Assembly (NCBI GenBank): GCA_905215475.1
Contig: CAJMPW010000004.1
Location: 62,001-126,000, forward strand
Direction: 5' to 3'
DNA: 64,000 nt
Source of the DNA: CAG-103 sp905215475
GTDB taxonomy: Bacteria > Bacillota > Clostridia > Oscillospirales > Oscillospiraceae
The notes below the pieces were generated by a model that ran no database searches, was not told the origin of the DNA, and saw nothing but the letters and a program-made list of their open reading frames with translations. The position numbers and the translations under genes are program-made. How positions within the stretch are numbered: the first letter of the stretch is position 1; each line of letters opens with the position of its first letter. Shown piece after piece: positions 53,978 to 62,705 of this stretch.

Positions 53978-54853
53978 TCAGACTTTGTCCGTGGCCTTTT
54001 CACCGAACAGGCCGGTGGGCTTGACCACGAGGACAACGATCAGCAGTGCGAACGTGAACGCATCGGAGAACACCGTCATGCTGGTGCCCTTGATGAGCGT
54101 CTCGCAGATGCCGATGACGAACGCGCCGATCACGGCGCCGGGGATCGAGCCGATGCCGCCGAACACCGCCGCAACAAACGCCTTCAGGCCGGGCATGGCG
54201 CCGGAGGTCGGGATGACGGTCGGGTAATTCGTGAAGTACAGCAGCGAGCCGACAGCGGCAAGAAACGAGCCGATGATAAACGTCACGGAGATGACCTTGT
54301 TGATCTGGATGCCCATGAGCTGGCTGGTCTCAAAATCCTTTGCGACCGCGCGCATGGCCATGCCGATCCTGGTGTGGTTGATGAGCCACTGCAGCAGCAG
54401 CACGAGCACGAGCACGAGTACAGGCGTGACGACCGTGACCACATGCGTGGTCGCGCCGAGGATCGTGACCGTGTCGGACACGAACGGCAGCGACGGGTAC
54501 GTCTGCGGCTGGCCGCCGGTGGCATAGAGCGCCACGTTCTGCAGCAGGTAGCTCACGCCGATGGCCGAGATCATGACCGACATGCGCGGCGCGCTGCGAA
54601 GCGGCTTATAGGCCGCGCGCTCGATGACGAAGCCGAGCAGCACCGTCAGCACGAGCATGAGCGGAATGGACACGTACACCGGCAGCGACGCGCACATGAA
54701 GACCATCATGAGGCCTGCACACATGAACACATCACCGTGGGCGAAGTTGATCAGGCGCAGGATGCCGTAGACCATCGTGTAGCCGATGGCGATGAGCGCA
54801 TACTGGCCGCCCAGCGAAACGCCGGATAAAATTTGTGCGACTAGAAATTCCAT
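53978..54853 (-). CDS. livH: Branched-chain amino-acid ABC transporter permease LivH
   Basis: 291 residues, about eight transmembrane helices. Starts with QILSGVSLGGQYALIAIGYT and INFAHGDVFM, the LivH hallmarks, and has RAVAKDFETSQLMGIQINKV as coupling region and AVFGGIGSIPGAVIGAFV. GAGAGGG precedes its ATG. Separated from livJ by a 146-bp gap with two hairpins. Confidence 0.96.
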   Translation of the reverse strand: MEFLVAQILSGVSLGGQYALIAIGYTMVYGILRLINFAHGDVFMCAGLMMVFMCASLPVYVSIPLMLVLTVLLGFVIERAAYKPLRSAPRMSVMISAIGVSYLLQNVALYATGGQPQTYPSLPFVSDTVTILGATTHVVTVVTPVLVLVLVLLLQWLINHTRIGMAMRAVAKDFETSQLMGIQINKVISVTFIIGSFLAAVGSLLYFTNYPTVIPTSGAMPGLKAFVAAVFGGIGSIPGAVIGAFVIGICETLIKGTSMTVFSDAFTFALLIVVLVVKPTGLFGEKATDKV

Positions 54854-54890
54854 CTGTTTCCCTCTCTATCGTTTGCAAATGCGGACATTC

Positions 54891-54967
54891 AGCCGCCGCG
54901 AAAACCGCGGAGCTTCCGCGGCTTTCGCAGCCGCTCAAAATCCCAAAGGGGGAGCCGAAGCTCCCCC
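54891..54967 (-). terminator. Two hairpins in the livJ-livH gap (partial terminator / RNA stabiliser)
   Basis: Minus-strand RNA first forms GGGGGAGC-UUCG-GCUCCCCC (54948-54967) followed by UUU, then a longer imperfect hairpin (54891-54934) centred on CCGCGGAAGCTCCGCGG. This could reduce readthrough into the permease genes so that the binding protein is made in excess, as in many ABC importers. Confidence 0.65.
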
Positions 54968-54999
54968 CGGATTTTTGGATTTCAGACCGAGTCAGAAGC

Positions 55000-56172
55000 T
55001 CAGGAAGACTTCTGCTGCTTAACGAATTTCCATGTACCAGTAGCGGTGTCAATCGACTTGATATAGACAATATCACGGATCGCGTCACCGTTTTCGCCAA
55101 ACGTGATGTGGCCGGTCGCACCATCACAAGAGACACTGGGCAGCACTTCCATGACCTTGGCCGGGTCGGTAGAGCCAGCGGCCTTCAGCGCCTCGAGTGC
55201 AACATAGTAAGCGTCATAGCCCATGGCCGTCACAGCGGAGACAGTGTCATCACCGCCGTTGGCAGTCTTGGCATCAGCATTGCCGTTGATATAGGCTTTG
55301 ATCGCGTTATCAAACTCCTCATTGCCGCCTTCAATATAGAACGTGGTAACACTGATTTTGTCCTTCGTTCCGTTCGCTGCATTCAAGACCATGTTGTCAT
55401 CCCAGGTGTCAGGTCCGAGAATGGGGATGTCTACATTCAGCGAATTCGCCTGCGAAACGATCTGCGTGGCATAAGCAATAGTCACAGGCGCGAAGAACAC
55501 GCCGCAGCCCTGATCCTTCGCCTTGTTCAGGTAGGAGCTGAAGTCGGAGTTGTCCTGCGGGAAGGAGTCGGTGACGACCGTGCCGCCGGCCTTCTCAAAC
55601 GCCTGCTTAAAATAAGTAATCAGGCCCTGGTCATACTCGTTGCCGTTCTCGCCAAGGCAGTAGGCTTTCTTGGCTCCCAGCTCGGATGCATAATTTGCAA
55701 GAACCGTTCCCTGGAACGGATCCGTGTAGCAAATACGGAAATAGTGGCTGTTTCCGATTGTGACATTCGGGTTCGTGCACGTCACGCCGATGGCCGGGAT
55801 GCCGGCCTGCTTGAACGTATCGGACGCGGCCATGGACACATTGGAACCGTAGGAACCGAGCACGATGGAGACCTTCTCATTGACGAGCTTGGAAGCCGCC
55901 GAGACAGCCTTCGCGGGGTCGGACGCATTGTCAGAGTAGACGAGCTCGACCTTGTAGGTCTCGCCGCCGATCTCAACGGTCGGGGTCTCCTGATTGGCAT
56001 ACTGCATACCGAGCATTTCCTTCTTGCCGCCGGCGCCGGAGTTACCGCTGGCAGGCTCGAACACGCCGATCTTCACGACCTTTTCACCGCTGGCCGAGTC
56101 ACCGCCGCCGCCGCAGGCGCACAGCGCAAACACCATGACCAACGCGAGCAGCAGAGCAATCGCTTTCTTCAT
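55000..56172 (-). CDS. livJ: Branched-chain amino-acid-binding lipoprotein LivJ-type
   Basis: Extracytoplasmic substrate-binding protein of the LivHMGF importer. 390 residues. Signal peptide with lipobox ALCAC, lipidated Cys at residue 20, then a Gly/Ser linker and a type I periplasmic-binding fold (VVKIGVFEPASGNSGAGG, IVLGSYGSNVSMAASDTF, YFRICYTDPFQGTV). ATG at 56172 follows GGAGG. First gene of the operon, with a promoter about 78 bp upstream. The exact ligand could be Leu/Ile/Val or another amino acid. Confidence 0.94.
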   Translation of the reverse strand: MKKAIALLLALVMVFALCACGGGGDSASGEKVVKIGVFEPASGNSGAGGKKEMLGMQYANQETPTVEIGGETYKVELVYSDNASDPAKAVSAASKLVNEKVSIVLGSYGSNVSMAASDTFKQAGIPAIGVTCTNPNVTIGNSHYFRICYTDPFQGTVLANYASELGAKKAYCLGENGNEYDQGLITYFKQAFEKAGGTVVTDSFPQDNSDFSSYLNKAKDQGCGVFFAPVTIAYATQIVSQANSLNVDIPILGPDTWDDNMVLNAANGTKDKISVTTFYIEGGNEEFDNAIKAYINGNADAKTANGGDDTVSAVTAMGYDAYYVALEALKAAGSTDPAKVMEVLPSVSCDGATGHITFGENGDAIRDIVYIKSIDTATGTWKFVKQQKSS

Positions 56173-56249
56173 TGTTATTCCTCCATTCATTTCTTCTCAG
56201 ATGATGTCCGCCGCAGGCGAACATTTGTCCTTGAATCGAATATGCATGA

Positions 56250-56278
56250 ATTATACACTCGTTTGATCAAAAAAGCAA
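56250..56278 (-). promoter_or_regulatory. Promoter of livJHMGF
   Basis: Minus-strand TTGCTT (56273-56278) and TATAAT (56250-56255), 17-bp spacer, embedded in AT-rich DNA that stands out against the GC-rich surroundings. Confidence 0.75.
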
Positions 56279-56343
56279 TATCAATTTTACGAAATATTCA
56301 TATTATTTTTTCGAAACGTCCACATATGCAGATTTCGCCGCAT

Positions 56344-57543
56344 TCACAGCACAAACGGGCTAGCGCGCCAGTCGCCGCCGCAGCGGCGTTCCTCCCGCGC
56401 CGGGCAGCCGAGCACATAGAGATCGTGCGCATCCGCCGTCAGCGCGAAGATCTCCCCAGCAGAGCCCGGCAGATTGCGTCCGGCGGCGGGCTTTGTAATG
56501 ACCGGCACGGCGGTGCGCGCGTCGATCGCGCGCAGCAGTTCCCTGCCCTGCGCGCCGATGGCCAGCACCCGCGCATACGGCGGGATGCCGTCGTCCATAC
56601 CGGTGGTCACCCCCAGCGCCGCACACATCGTCATGCGCCGCAGGCGTGCAAGCGCGTAGCGCTTGGACTTTGCCGCCGCGAGCACGCCGTCGAGCGTCGG
56701 CTCTTCATGCGCCGCGCGGTACAGGCTGTTGCCGAGTCCCTCGGCCGCACCGGGCAGCGCATTGTAGGCCGCCTGCGGCAGCATCCGCAGCCGGGACAGC
56801 AGCGCACTCTCGAGCGCCTCCGGCAGCACCGGACCGCGGCCGAGCATCTTTTCCCGGGTACAGATCTCCGCCGCCGAGCGCGGCAGGAACGCAGACACGT
56901 CCTCCCCTGCGCCGATGCGCATACGCAGTTCGGACGCAGAGCGGATGTTTCCCTCCGCGAAGCGGTCATGCTGCGCGCCGGTGCGTAGGACCGTCAGCGG
57001 GTGCAGCTCCAGCCGCTGGTCATAGATCGCCTTGAGATACTCCACGGCGAGGATGTTATTCGGCGCCTGCAGCAGCTCCGCGAGCGCGCCCACACGCCGC
57101 GCGACCGCCTGCTGGCGCGCGGCTGCAAAGGGGATGCCGCTGCGCAGCTCCGCGCGCAGGTCCTCTCCCAGCAGCGGATCGAGCAGCACCTGCGCCACGC
57201 GCTGCAGCGGTTCGAGCTCGCCGCACTCGCTGCCGAAGCTCAGATGCGTCACGACGCCGAGACTGCCCAGCAGACCCACGGCGCCGCGGGCAAAGCCCTC
57301 CGCCGACGACAGCGACCACGGCAGCGGCAGCTCCAGCACCAGATCCGCCCCGCTGCGCGCGGCTGCCTCCGCGCGCGCAAACTTGGAATACACCGCCGGA
57401 CTGCCGCGCTGCACGAAGTCGCCCGACATGACGCACACGACCGGGCACGCCGCGCCAAGCTGCGCGCGCGTCTGCTCGATGAGCCGCGCGTGACCGTTGT
57501 GAAACGGGTTATATTCGGCGACAATACCGATGACATTGCCCAT
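56344..57543 (-). CDS. tmcAL: tRNA-Met cytidine acetate ligase TmcAL
   Basis: Makes N4-acetylcytidine at C34 of elongator tRNA-Met using acetate and ATP. 399 residues. Nucleotidyltransferase start GIVAEYNPFHNGHARLI (HxGH), then VVCVMSGDFVQRGSPAV, and the middle PNNILAVEYLKAI motif, all diagnostic. The divergent neighbour is ackA, and tmcAL-ackA adjacency is common in Firmicutes. No strong promoter is visible in the 125-bp shared gap on this strand. Confidence 0.95.
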   Translation of the reverse strand: MGNVIGIVAEYNPFHNGHARLIEQTRAQLGAACPVVCVMSGDFVQRGSPAVYSKFARAEAAARSGADLVLELPLPWSLSSAEGFARGAVGLLGSLGVVTHLSFGSECGELEPLQRVAQVLLDPLLGEDLRAELRSGIPFAAARQQAVARRVGALAELLQAPNNILAVEYLKAIYDQRLELHPLTVLRTGAQHDRFAEGNIRSASELRMRIGAGEDVSAFLPRSAAEICTREKMLGRGPVLPEALESALLSRLRMLPQAAYNALPGAAEGLGNSLYRAAHEEPTLDGVLAAAKSKRYALARLRRMTMCAALGVTTGMDDGIPPYARVLAIGAQGRELLRAIDARTAVPVITKPAAGRNLPGSAGEIFALTADAHDLYVLGCPAREERRCGGDWRASPFVL

Positions 57544-57568
57544 TTTTGCACCTTCTTTCGAAAAATAC

Positions 57569-57596
57569 TTGCGTTTTCCTACGAAATGATTACAAT
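57569..57596 (+). promoter_or_regulatory. Candidate promoter of ackA
   Basis: TTGCGT (57569-57574) and TACAAT (57591-57596) with a 16-bp spacer, about 70 bp before the ATG. Confidence 0.6.
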
Positions 57597-57668
57597 AAGA
57601 GTGTTTAGTATCATAATACTTTGGTTTTGCAGGAATTACAATATTGAATACGAGAAAGGAATCTAAGT

Positions 57669-58868
57669 ATGAAAATTCTTGTCATCAATGCCGGCAGCTC
57701 GTCGCTGAAATATCAGCTGATCGACATGGAGACCGAGCATCTCCTGGCCAAGGGCCTGTGCGAGCGAATCGGCATCGACGGTCACCTGAAGCACACCCCG
57801 CTCATCGGCGGCAAGCCGGTCTTTGACGAAGACCTGGCGATGCCCACCCACTCCGAGGCCATTGCCGCGGTCATCGACAAGCTGACCAGCGCCGAGTACG
57901 GTGTGGTCACCTCCATGAAGGAGATCGACGCCGTCGGTCACCGCGTCGTCCACGGCGGTGAGAAGTTCGCCTGCTCCGTGAAGATCGACGACGCCGTCAT
58001 GGCCGCGCTCGAGGAGTGCACGCCGTTTGCGCCGCTGCACAACCCCGCCAACATCACCGGCATCAACGCCTGCCGCGCCGTCATGGGCGACGACGTGCCG
58101 ATGGTCGCCGTGTTCGACACTGCGTTCCACCAGACCATGCCCGGCAAGGCCTATATGTACGCCATTCCTTATGAATACTACCAGAACGACGGCATCCGCC
58201 GCTACGGCTTCCACGGCACGAGCCACCGCTACGTGTCCGCCCGCTGCGCCGAGCTCATGGGCAAGCCCATCGAGGAGCTCAAGCTCATCTCCTGCCACAT
58301 GGGCAACGGCAGCTCCATCTGCGCGATCGACGGCGGCAAGTGCGTCGACACGTCCATGGGCTTCACCCCGCTGGTCGGTCTGCCGATGGGCACGCGCTGC
58401 GGCGATCTCGATGCCGGCGTGATCCAGTTCATTATGAATAAGTACGGCATCAGCATCGACGAGATGCTCAACATCCTCAACAAGAAGTCCGGCGTGCTCG
58501 GCGTCTCCGGCGTCAGCTCCGACTTCCGCGATCTCGACAGCGCCGCTGCCGACGGCAACGACCGCGCCCAGCTCGCGCTCGATATGTTCCACTACTGGGT
58601 CGCCAAGGTCGTCGGTTCTTATGTCGCGGCCATGAACGGTGTGGACGCCATCATCTTCACCGCCGGCGTCGGCGAGAACAGCAAGTCCTCCCGCGCCGCC
58701 ATCGCCGAGTACTTCGGCTATCTGGGCGTGAAGATCGACGAAGCCGCCAACAGCAAGCGCGGCGAGGATATCATGATCTCCACCCCCGACTCCAAGGTCA
58801 AGGTGTTCGTCATCCCGACGAACGAGGAGCTCGTCATCGCCCGCGACACCAAGGCCATCTGCGGCTGA
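57669..58868 (+). CDS. ackA: Acetate kinase
   Basis: Converts acetyl phosphate and ADP to acetate and ATP. 399 residues, normal length. ILVINAGSSSLKYQL at the start (Asn7-type and Ser/Thr ATP site), VGHRVVHGG, RRYGFHGTSHRYV, SCHMGNGSSICAI and FTAGVGENS are all present, including the catalytic Asp and Arg regions. It is transcribed alone and followed by a strong terminator; pta is not next to it. Codon use is strongly biased to C-ending codons, suggesting high expression. Confidence 0.98.
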   Translation: MKILVINAGSSSLKYQLIDMETEHLLAKGLCERIGIDGHLKHTPLIGGKPVFDEDLAMPTHSEAIAAVIDKLTSAEYGVVTSMKEIDAVGHRVVHGGEKFACSVKIDDAVMAALEECTPFAPLHNPANITGINACRAVMGDDVPMVAVFDTAFHQTMPGKAYMYAIPYEYYQNDGIRRYGFHGTSHRYVSARCAELMGKPIEELKLISCHMGNGSSICAIDGGKCVDTSMGFTPLVGLPMGTRCGDLDAGVIQFIMNKYGISIDEMLNILNKKSGVLGVSGVSSDFRDLDSAAADGNDRAQLALDMFHYWVAKVVGSYVAAMNGVDAIIFTAGVGENSKSSRAAIAEYFGYLGVKIDEAANSKRGEDIMISTPDSKVKVFVIPTNEELVIARDTKAICG

Positions 58869-58882
58869 GCTTCCTGCAATAT

Positions 58883-58915
58883 AAAACCACGGCGCTGACC
58901 GGCGCCGTGGTTTTT
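58883..58915 (+). terminator. Terminator of ackA
   Basis: AACCACGGCGC pairs with GCGCCGTGGTT and runs into TTTTT. Confidence 0.92.
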
Positions 58916-58956
58916 GCATGGGCAGAAAAAAGTTTGCCGTTCCCGCGGAAAAACCG

Positions 58957-58985
58957 TTGACAAATATGCGGCGCAATGGTAAACT
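58957..58985 (+). promoter_or_regulatory. Promoter of rplU-rpmA
   Basis: TTGACA (58957-58962) and TAAACT (58980-58985) with a 17-bp spacer. Confidence 0.85.
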
Positions 58986-58989
58986 GTCA

Positions 58990-59071
58990 AGGCCGCATTG
59001 AGTGGGTACAAAGCGGAGGCTTCCTCCCGCCCACAAGAGCGAGACTCTACAGAGAGGCAGGTGCAACGAGT
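58990..59071 (+). ncRNA. Candidate L21 leader (ribosomal-protein autoregulatory RNA)
   Basis: The 80-nt leader between promoter and rplU folds with GTGGG (59002-59006 region) pairing to CCCAC around an inner GCGGAGG/CCTCCCGC hairpin, then an ACAGAGAGGC segment before the start codon. Position and shape fit the L21 leader known in Firmicutes, through which L21 represses its own operon. I could not align it formally. Confidence 0.55.
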
Positions 59072-59386
59072 TTGAAGCACGCTATCATCGTTACCGGCGG
59101 TAAGCAGTACCGCGTGGCCGAGGGCGACGTCATCTTCGTCGAGAAGCTGGATGTCGAGGCCGGCGAGACTGTGAAGTTTGACCGCGTTCTGGCTGTCATC
59201 GACGAGGACAAGGCTGTTTTCGGCACCCCCGTGGTGGAAAACGCCGTCGTGTCCGGCAACGTCGTCAAAAACGGCAAGAGCAAGAAGATCCGCGTTTACA
59301 AGATGAAGCCGAAAAAAGGCTATCGCAGAACGCAGGGCCACAGACAGCCCTACACCAAGGTCGAGATCACGAAGATCGAGGCCTGA
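59072..59386 (+). CDS. rplU: 50S ribosomal protein bL21
   Basis: 104 residues. After a TTG start, KHAIIVTGGKQYRVAEGDVI is the diagnostic beginning, and KMKPKKGYRRTQGHRQPYT the basic end. An in-frame ATG 96 bp upstream is rejected: it falls in the leader RNA and would add 32 residues not in the family; AGGCAGGTG lies a suitable distance before the TTG. First gene of rplU-rpmA. Confidence 0.97.
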   Translation: MKHAIIVTGGKQYRVAEGDVIFVEKLDVEAGETVKFDRVLAVIDEDKAVFGTPVVENAVVSGNVVKNGKSKKIRVYKMKPKKGYRRTQGHRQPYTKVEITKIEA

Positions 59387-59426
59387 TTTCCGCAACTGAT
59401 TTTGACACATGGAGGTGTAATTCGAA

Positions 59427-59690
59427 ATGGCACATAAAAAAGGCATGGGTTCCACCAAGAACGGCCGCGACAGTGAGTCGAAGCGCCTTGGCCCCAAGAG
59501 AGCCGACGGTCAGTTCGTTCTGGCCGGCAACATCCTCGTCAGACAGCGCGGAACGAAGATCCACCCCGGCATCAACGTCGGCAAGGGTAAGGACGACACG
59601 CTCTTCGCCCTCGTGGACGGCGTCGTGAAGTTCGAGCGCAAGGACAAGGATCGCAAGCAGGTCTCTGTTTACGAGGAGATCGCACAGTAA
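59427..59690 (+). CDS. rpmA: 50S ribosomal protein bL27, without the cleavable N-terminal extension
   Basis: 87 residues. Begins MAHKKGMGSTKNGRDSESK, the mature form of bL27 that reaches the peptidyl-transferase centre. Many Firmicutes make it with an N-terminal extension cut by the protease Prp, whose gene sits between rplU and rpmA. Here the gap is 40 bp with no prp gene, and an in-frame TAA three codons before the ATG excludes an extension. GGAGG lies before the start. Confidence 0.97.
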   Translation: MAHKKGMGSTKNGRDSESKRLGPKRADGQFVLAGNILVRQRGTKIHPGINVGKGKDDTLFALVDGVVKFERKDKDRKQVSVYEEIAQ

Positions 59691-59695
59691 TCGCA

Positions 59696-59728
59696 AACGG
59701 GGTGGGCATCGCGCCTGCCCCGTTTTTC
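59696..59728 (+). terminator. Terminator after rpmA
   Basis: AACGGGG pairs with CCCCGTT, with an inner GGGC/GCCT-type stem, followed by TTTTT. It separates rpmA from obgE. Confidence 0.75.
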
Positions 59729-59771
59729 TATCCCCCGCCGGTCCTGCCGGCAACGAAAGTGAGGAATGACC

Positions 59772-61055
59772 ATGGCTTCGCCATTTGTTGATAAAGTGAC
59801 CATCACCGTGCGCGCAGGCAACGGCGGCAACGGCGCGGTGACCTTCCACCGCGAGAAATACGTGGCTGCCGGCGGCCCGGACGGCGGCGACGGCGGACGC
59901 GGCGGCGACATCATCTTTGAAGTGGACGACAATATGTCCACGCTCATGGATTTTCGCTACAAGCGCAAATACGTGGCCGCCAACGGCGCCGACGGTCAGA
60001 ACAAGCGCTGCTCCGGCCGCGTGGGCGAGAGCCTGCGCATCCGTGTGCCGCGCGGCACACTGCTGCGCGATGCCGACAGCGGCGCGATCATGCACGATAT
60101 GTCCTCGGGCGAGCCGTTTGTGGCGGCGCGCGGCGGGCGCGGCGGCTGGGGCAACCAGCACTTTGCCACCCCGACGCGGCAGGTGCCGCGCTTTGCCAAG
60201 CCCGGTCTGCCGGGCGAGAGCCACACGATCCTGCTCGAGCTGAAGCTGCTGGCGGATGTGGGGCTCGTCGGCTTCCCGAACGTGGGCAAGAGCACGCTGC
60301 TGTCGGTGGTGTCCAAGGCGCATCCGAAGATCGCAAACTACCACTTCACGACGCTCTTCCCCAACCTCGGCGTCGTGTACGTGACGGAGGGCACGTCCTT
60401 CGTCATGGCGGACATCCCGGGTATCATCGAGGGCGCGAGCGACGGTGCGGGACTCGGTCACGACTTTCTGCGCCACATCGACCGCTGCCGTCTGCTGGTG
60501 CATCTGGTGGACGTGTCCGGCAGCGAGGGGCGCGACCCGGTCGAGGACTTTGAGGCCATCAATGCCGAGCTGCGCGCCTACAGTGACGTGCTCGGCTCGC
60601 GGATGCAGATCGTCGCCGCCAACAAGTGCGACCTGCTCGGCGATGACCGCACAAACATCGACCGCCTGCGCGCACACGTCGAGGCGCAGGGCTACGAATT
60701 CTTCGAGATGAGCGCCGCCGCCCACACCGGCACGCGTGAGCTCGTGCAGGCGTGCGCCGCAAAGCTTGCCGAGATCCCGCCGATGCAGCCGTATGAGGCC
60801 GACTACGTCCCGCCCGAGCCGGAGATCGGCACGAGCGACGAGCTGCAGATCCGCCACTTCGACGATCTCTGGGTCGTCGAGGGTCCGTGGCTGCAGCGGC
60901 TCATGGGCTCGATCAACTTCGGCGACTACGAGTCGCGGATGTACTTTGACCGCGTGCTGCGCCAGTCCGGTCTGTTTGACCGGCTCGAGGCCATGGGCAT
61001 CGAGGAGGGCGACACGGTGAGCATTTACGACCTCGACTTTGAGTTCCGCTTCTGA
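59772..61055 (+). CDS. obgE: GTPase ObgE/CgtA
   Basis: Essential GTPase for 50S assembly and stress signalling. 427 residues. Glycine-rich Obg fold (1-158, many GGxGG turns), G domain with GFPNVGKSTLLSVVSKAHP, FTTLFPNLGVV, DIPGIIEGA and NKCDLL, and a C-terminal OCT domain (about 345-425), which marks the Firmicute type. ATG at 59772 is preferred to one two codons earlier because GAGG lies 7 nt before it. It follows the rpmA terminator without a visible promoter of its own; rplU-rpmA-obgE order is conserved. Confidence 0.97.
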   Translation: MASPFVDKVTITVRAGNGGNGAVTFHREKYVAAGGPDGGDGGRGGDIIFEVDDNMSTLMDFRYKRKYVAANGADGQNKRCSGRVGESLRIRVPRGTLLRDADSGAIMHDMSSGEPFVAARGGRGGWGNQHFATPTRQVPRFAKPGLPGESHTILLELKLLADVGLVGFPNVGKSTLLSVVSKAHPKIANYHFTTLFPNLGVVYVTEGTSFVMADIPGIIEGASDGAGLGHDFLRHIDRCRLLVHLVDVSGSEGRDPVEDFEAINAELRAYSDVLGSRMQIVAANKCDLLGDDRTNIDRLRAHVEAQGYEFFEMSAAAHTGTRELVQACAAKLAEIPPMQPYEADYVPPEPEIGTSDELQIRHFDDLWVVEGPWLQRLMGSINFGDYESRMYFDRVLRQSGLFDRLEAMGIEEGDTVSIYDLDFEFRF

Positions 61056-61063
61056 GAAAACCG

Positions 61064-61104
61064 AGCTCCCCGCCGGATGCAGTGCATCCGGCGGGGAGCT
61101 TTTC
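61064..61104 (+). terminator. Terminator after obgE
   Basis: A nearly perfect 37-bp inverted repeat (18-bp arms, AGCTCCCCGCC...GGCGGGGAGCT) followed by TTTT. On the minus strand the U tail is weaker. Confidence 0.85.
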
Positions 61105-61114
61105 GTATTGGGCG

Positions 61115-61963
61115 TTATTCCGTTGCTTCGGGCGTCTCTTCCGGCGCTGCGTCCGCAGGCTGATCCGGCAGGACCACCGGCACAAACTGCTTGGCGATCT
61201 TATTCTTGCCGGACTTGGCGCTGAAGTAGCCGATGATGCTGAACGTGAGCGCACCGATGAAGTTGACGAACAGGTCCTCCATCGTGTCGTACAGGCCGAT
61301 GTCCAGATACCCGTCGAGGCCGAGCGACTGACCGTTGACGGCGACGTCCGTGATGTTGTCGATATAAATCGGGATGTTGCTGTTGGTCGGGTCGAGCGTC
61401 ACGGAGGCAAAGGCGTGGATGACCGTATCCTTTTGCATATCCATGTGGAACAGGTAGTCCATCGAGAACTCAAAAAACTCCCACAGCACGCCGACCGTCA
61501 TGGAAAAGCAGAACGCCACCAGCGCCAGAAACACCGGCGAGAGCTTGAAGTGCTGCGGCTTGTTGCGGTTGAGCAGGTCGACCATGGCATAGCCGAACGC
61601 CGCGCTGATAAACCCCGTCGTCGTATGCAGAACGGTGTCCCAATGCGGATAGGTGATGAAATAGCTCTTGAGCTCACCGAGGATCTCCGCAGCGAAAATG
61701 AACACGAGGATGATGATCTCCAGCGTGCTCGGCAGCTCGATGCGGAAGTTTCGCTCCACAAAGCGCGGCAGCATGAACAGGATCAGCACCAGCACGCACA
61801 CGAACGTACTCTCATAGTCTTTATGGATGACCGTCATGACCATGACGGCAATGACGATCAGACGCAGGATCCAGTAGACGGCAACCACCGCCCGCTTCGG
61901 CTTGATATTCAGATTCTCCTGCTCGGCCTGTTCCAGCTTCTCTACGATCTTCCGGCGATCCAT
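61115..61963 (-). CDS. DUF2238/YjdF-like integral membrane protein
   Basis: 282 residues, about six transmembrane helices with charged ends. WDTVLHTTTGFISAAFGYAM and GVLWEFFEFSMDYL resemble the conserved DxxLH and WEFxE patterns of the YjdF/DUF2238 family; the match is by motif only. ATG at 61963 has AGAGAGGA before it. It follows the PAP2 gene by 45 bp and probably shares its transcript. Function unknown. Confidence 0.7.
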   Translation of the reverse strand: MDRRKIVEKLEQAEQENLNIKPKRAVVAVYWILRLIVIAVMVMTVIHKDYESTFVCVLVLILFMLPRFVERNFRIELPSTLEIIILVFIFAAEILGELKSYFITYPHWDTVLHTTTGFISAAFGYAMVDLLNRNKPQHFKLSPVFLALVAFCFSMTVGVLWEFFEFSMDYLFHMDMQKDTVIHAFASVTLDPTNSNIPIYIDNITDVAVNGQSLGLDGYLDIGLYDTMEDLFVNFIGALTFSIIGYFSAKSGKNKIAKQFVPVVLPDQPADAAPEETPEATE

Positions 61964-62008
61964 ACGCGCTATCCTCTCTTTTCTATTTCTCACATGATCT
62001 CGGCCGCG

Positions 62009-62662
62009 TCACGCCGCGGCGGGCGCATGCCTGTGGTCGATGCCGCGGCGCGCCGCGACATAGATGACCAGATACAGCACCAGCGACAGCGCAAGCGCTG
62101 CAAACACATCCAGAATGGAGTGCTGCTTGACAAACACCGTTGCAGCGCAGATGGCGACAGCGACGATAAGCGCCGGGATGCGTGCCTTCTTGAGATACTG
62201 ACTGTCAAACACCGCAGCCAGCACGCCCATACAGCCGACGACGTGCATACTCGGCAGGACATTCGTCGGGGTGTCTGCCGTGTAGATCGCATTGACCAGC
62301 CAGCCGCAGAGATTGCTCGTATCCACGACCTCGGGACGCAGGAGCTGGCAGTTCGGCCAGATCATGCAGATGGTCAGCGAGATGGAAAAGCCCGCAATGA
62401 TGAACGCGCCGTAGCGGATGAATGCGCGGCGGTCATCCTTGAGCAGCATCACGATGACCGGGAAGATCAAAAACGGATACCAGAGCACATATGCCAGAAT
62501 GAAGCCCGGCAGAAACGGGATCTTATCATCCAGCGGCATATACGACACCCAGCACCCCTCCGTCGAGGGGACCATCCGCTCGACCAGCGCAAACCAGATC
62601 AGATAGACCGGCACATACAGCACCAGCAATACATATTTATGTTCTTGAATATACTTCTTCAC
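62009..62662 (-). CDS. PAP2-superfamily membrane phosphatase
   Basis: 217 residues, about six transmembrane helices. Reduced PAP2 motifs: LPSMHVVGCMGV (PSxH) and VKQHSILDVFAALAL (the SxxH-like HxxxD part), as in inositol-phosphoryl-ceramide-synthase-like PAP2 proteins. The usual N-terminal KxxxxxxRP motif is not obvious. It probably acts on a lipid phosphate; substrate unknown. Start is GTG at 62662 with AAGGAG before it. It lies 43 bp after marR. Confidence 0.82.
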   Translation of the reverse strand: MKKYIQEHKYVLLVLYVPVYLIWFALVERMVPSTEGCWVSYMPLDDKIPFLPGFILAYVLWYPFLIFPVIVMLLKDDRRAFIRYGAFIIAGFSISLTICMIWPNCQLLRPEVVDTSNLCGWLVNAIYTADTPTNVLPSMHVVGCMGVLAAVFDSQYLKKARIPALIVAVAICAATVFVKQHSILDVFAALALSLVLYLVIYVAARRGIDHRHAPAAA

Positions 62663-62705
62663 AAAACCGTCTCCTTATACGATACGCGGAGCGCGCATCG
62701 TTCGA

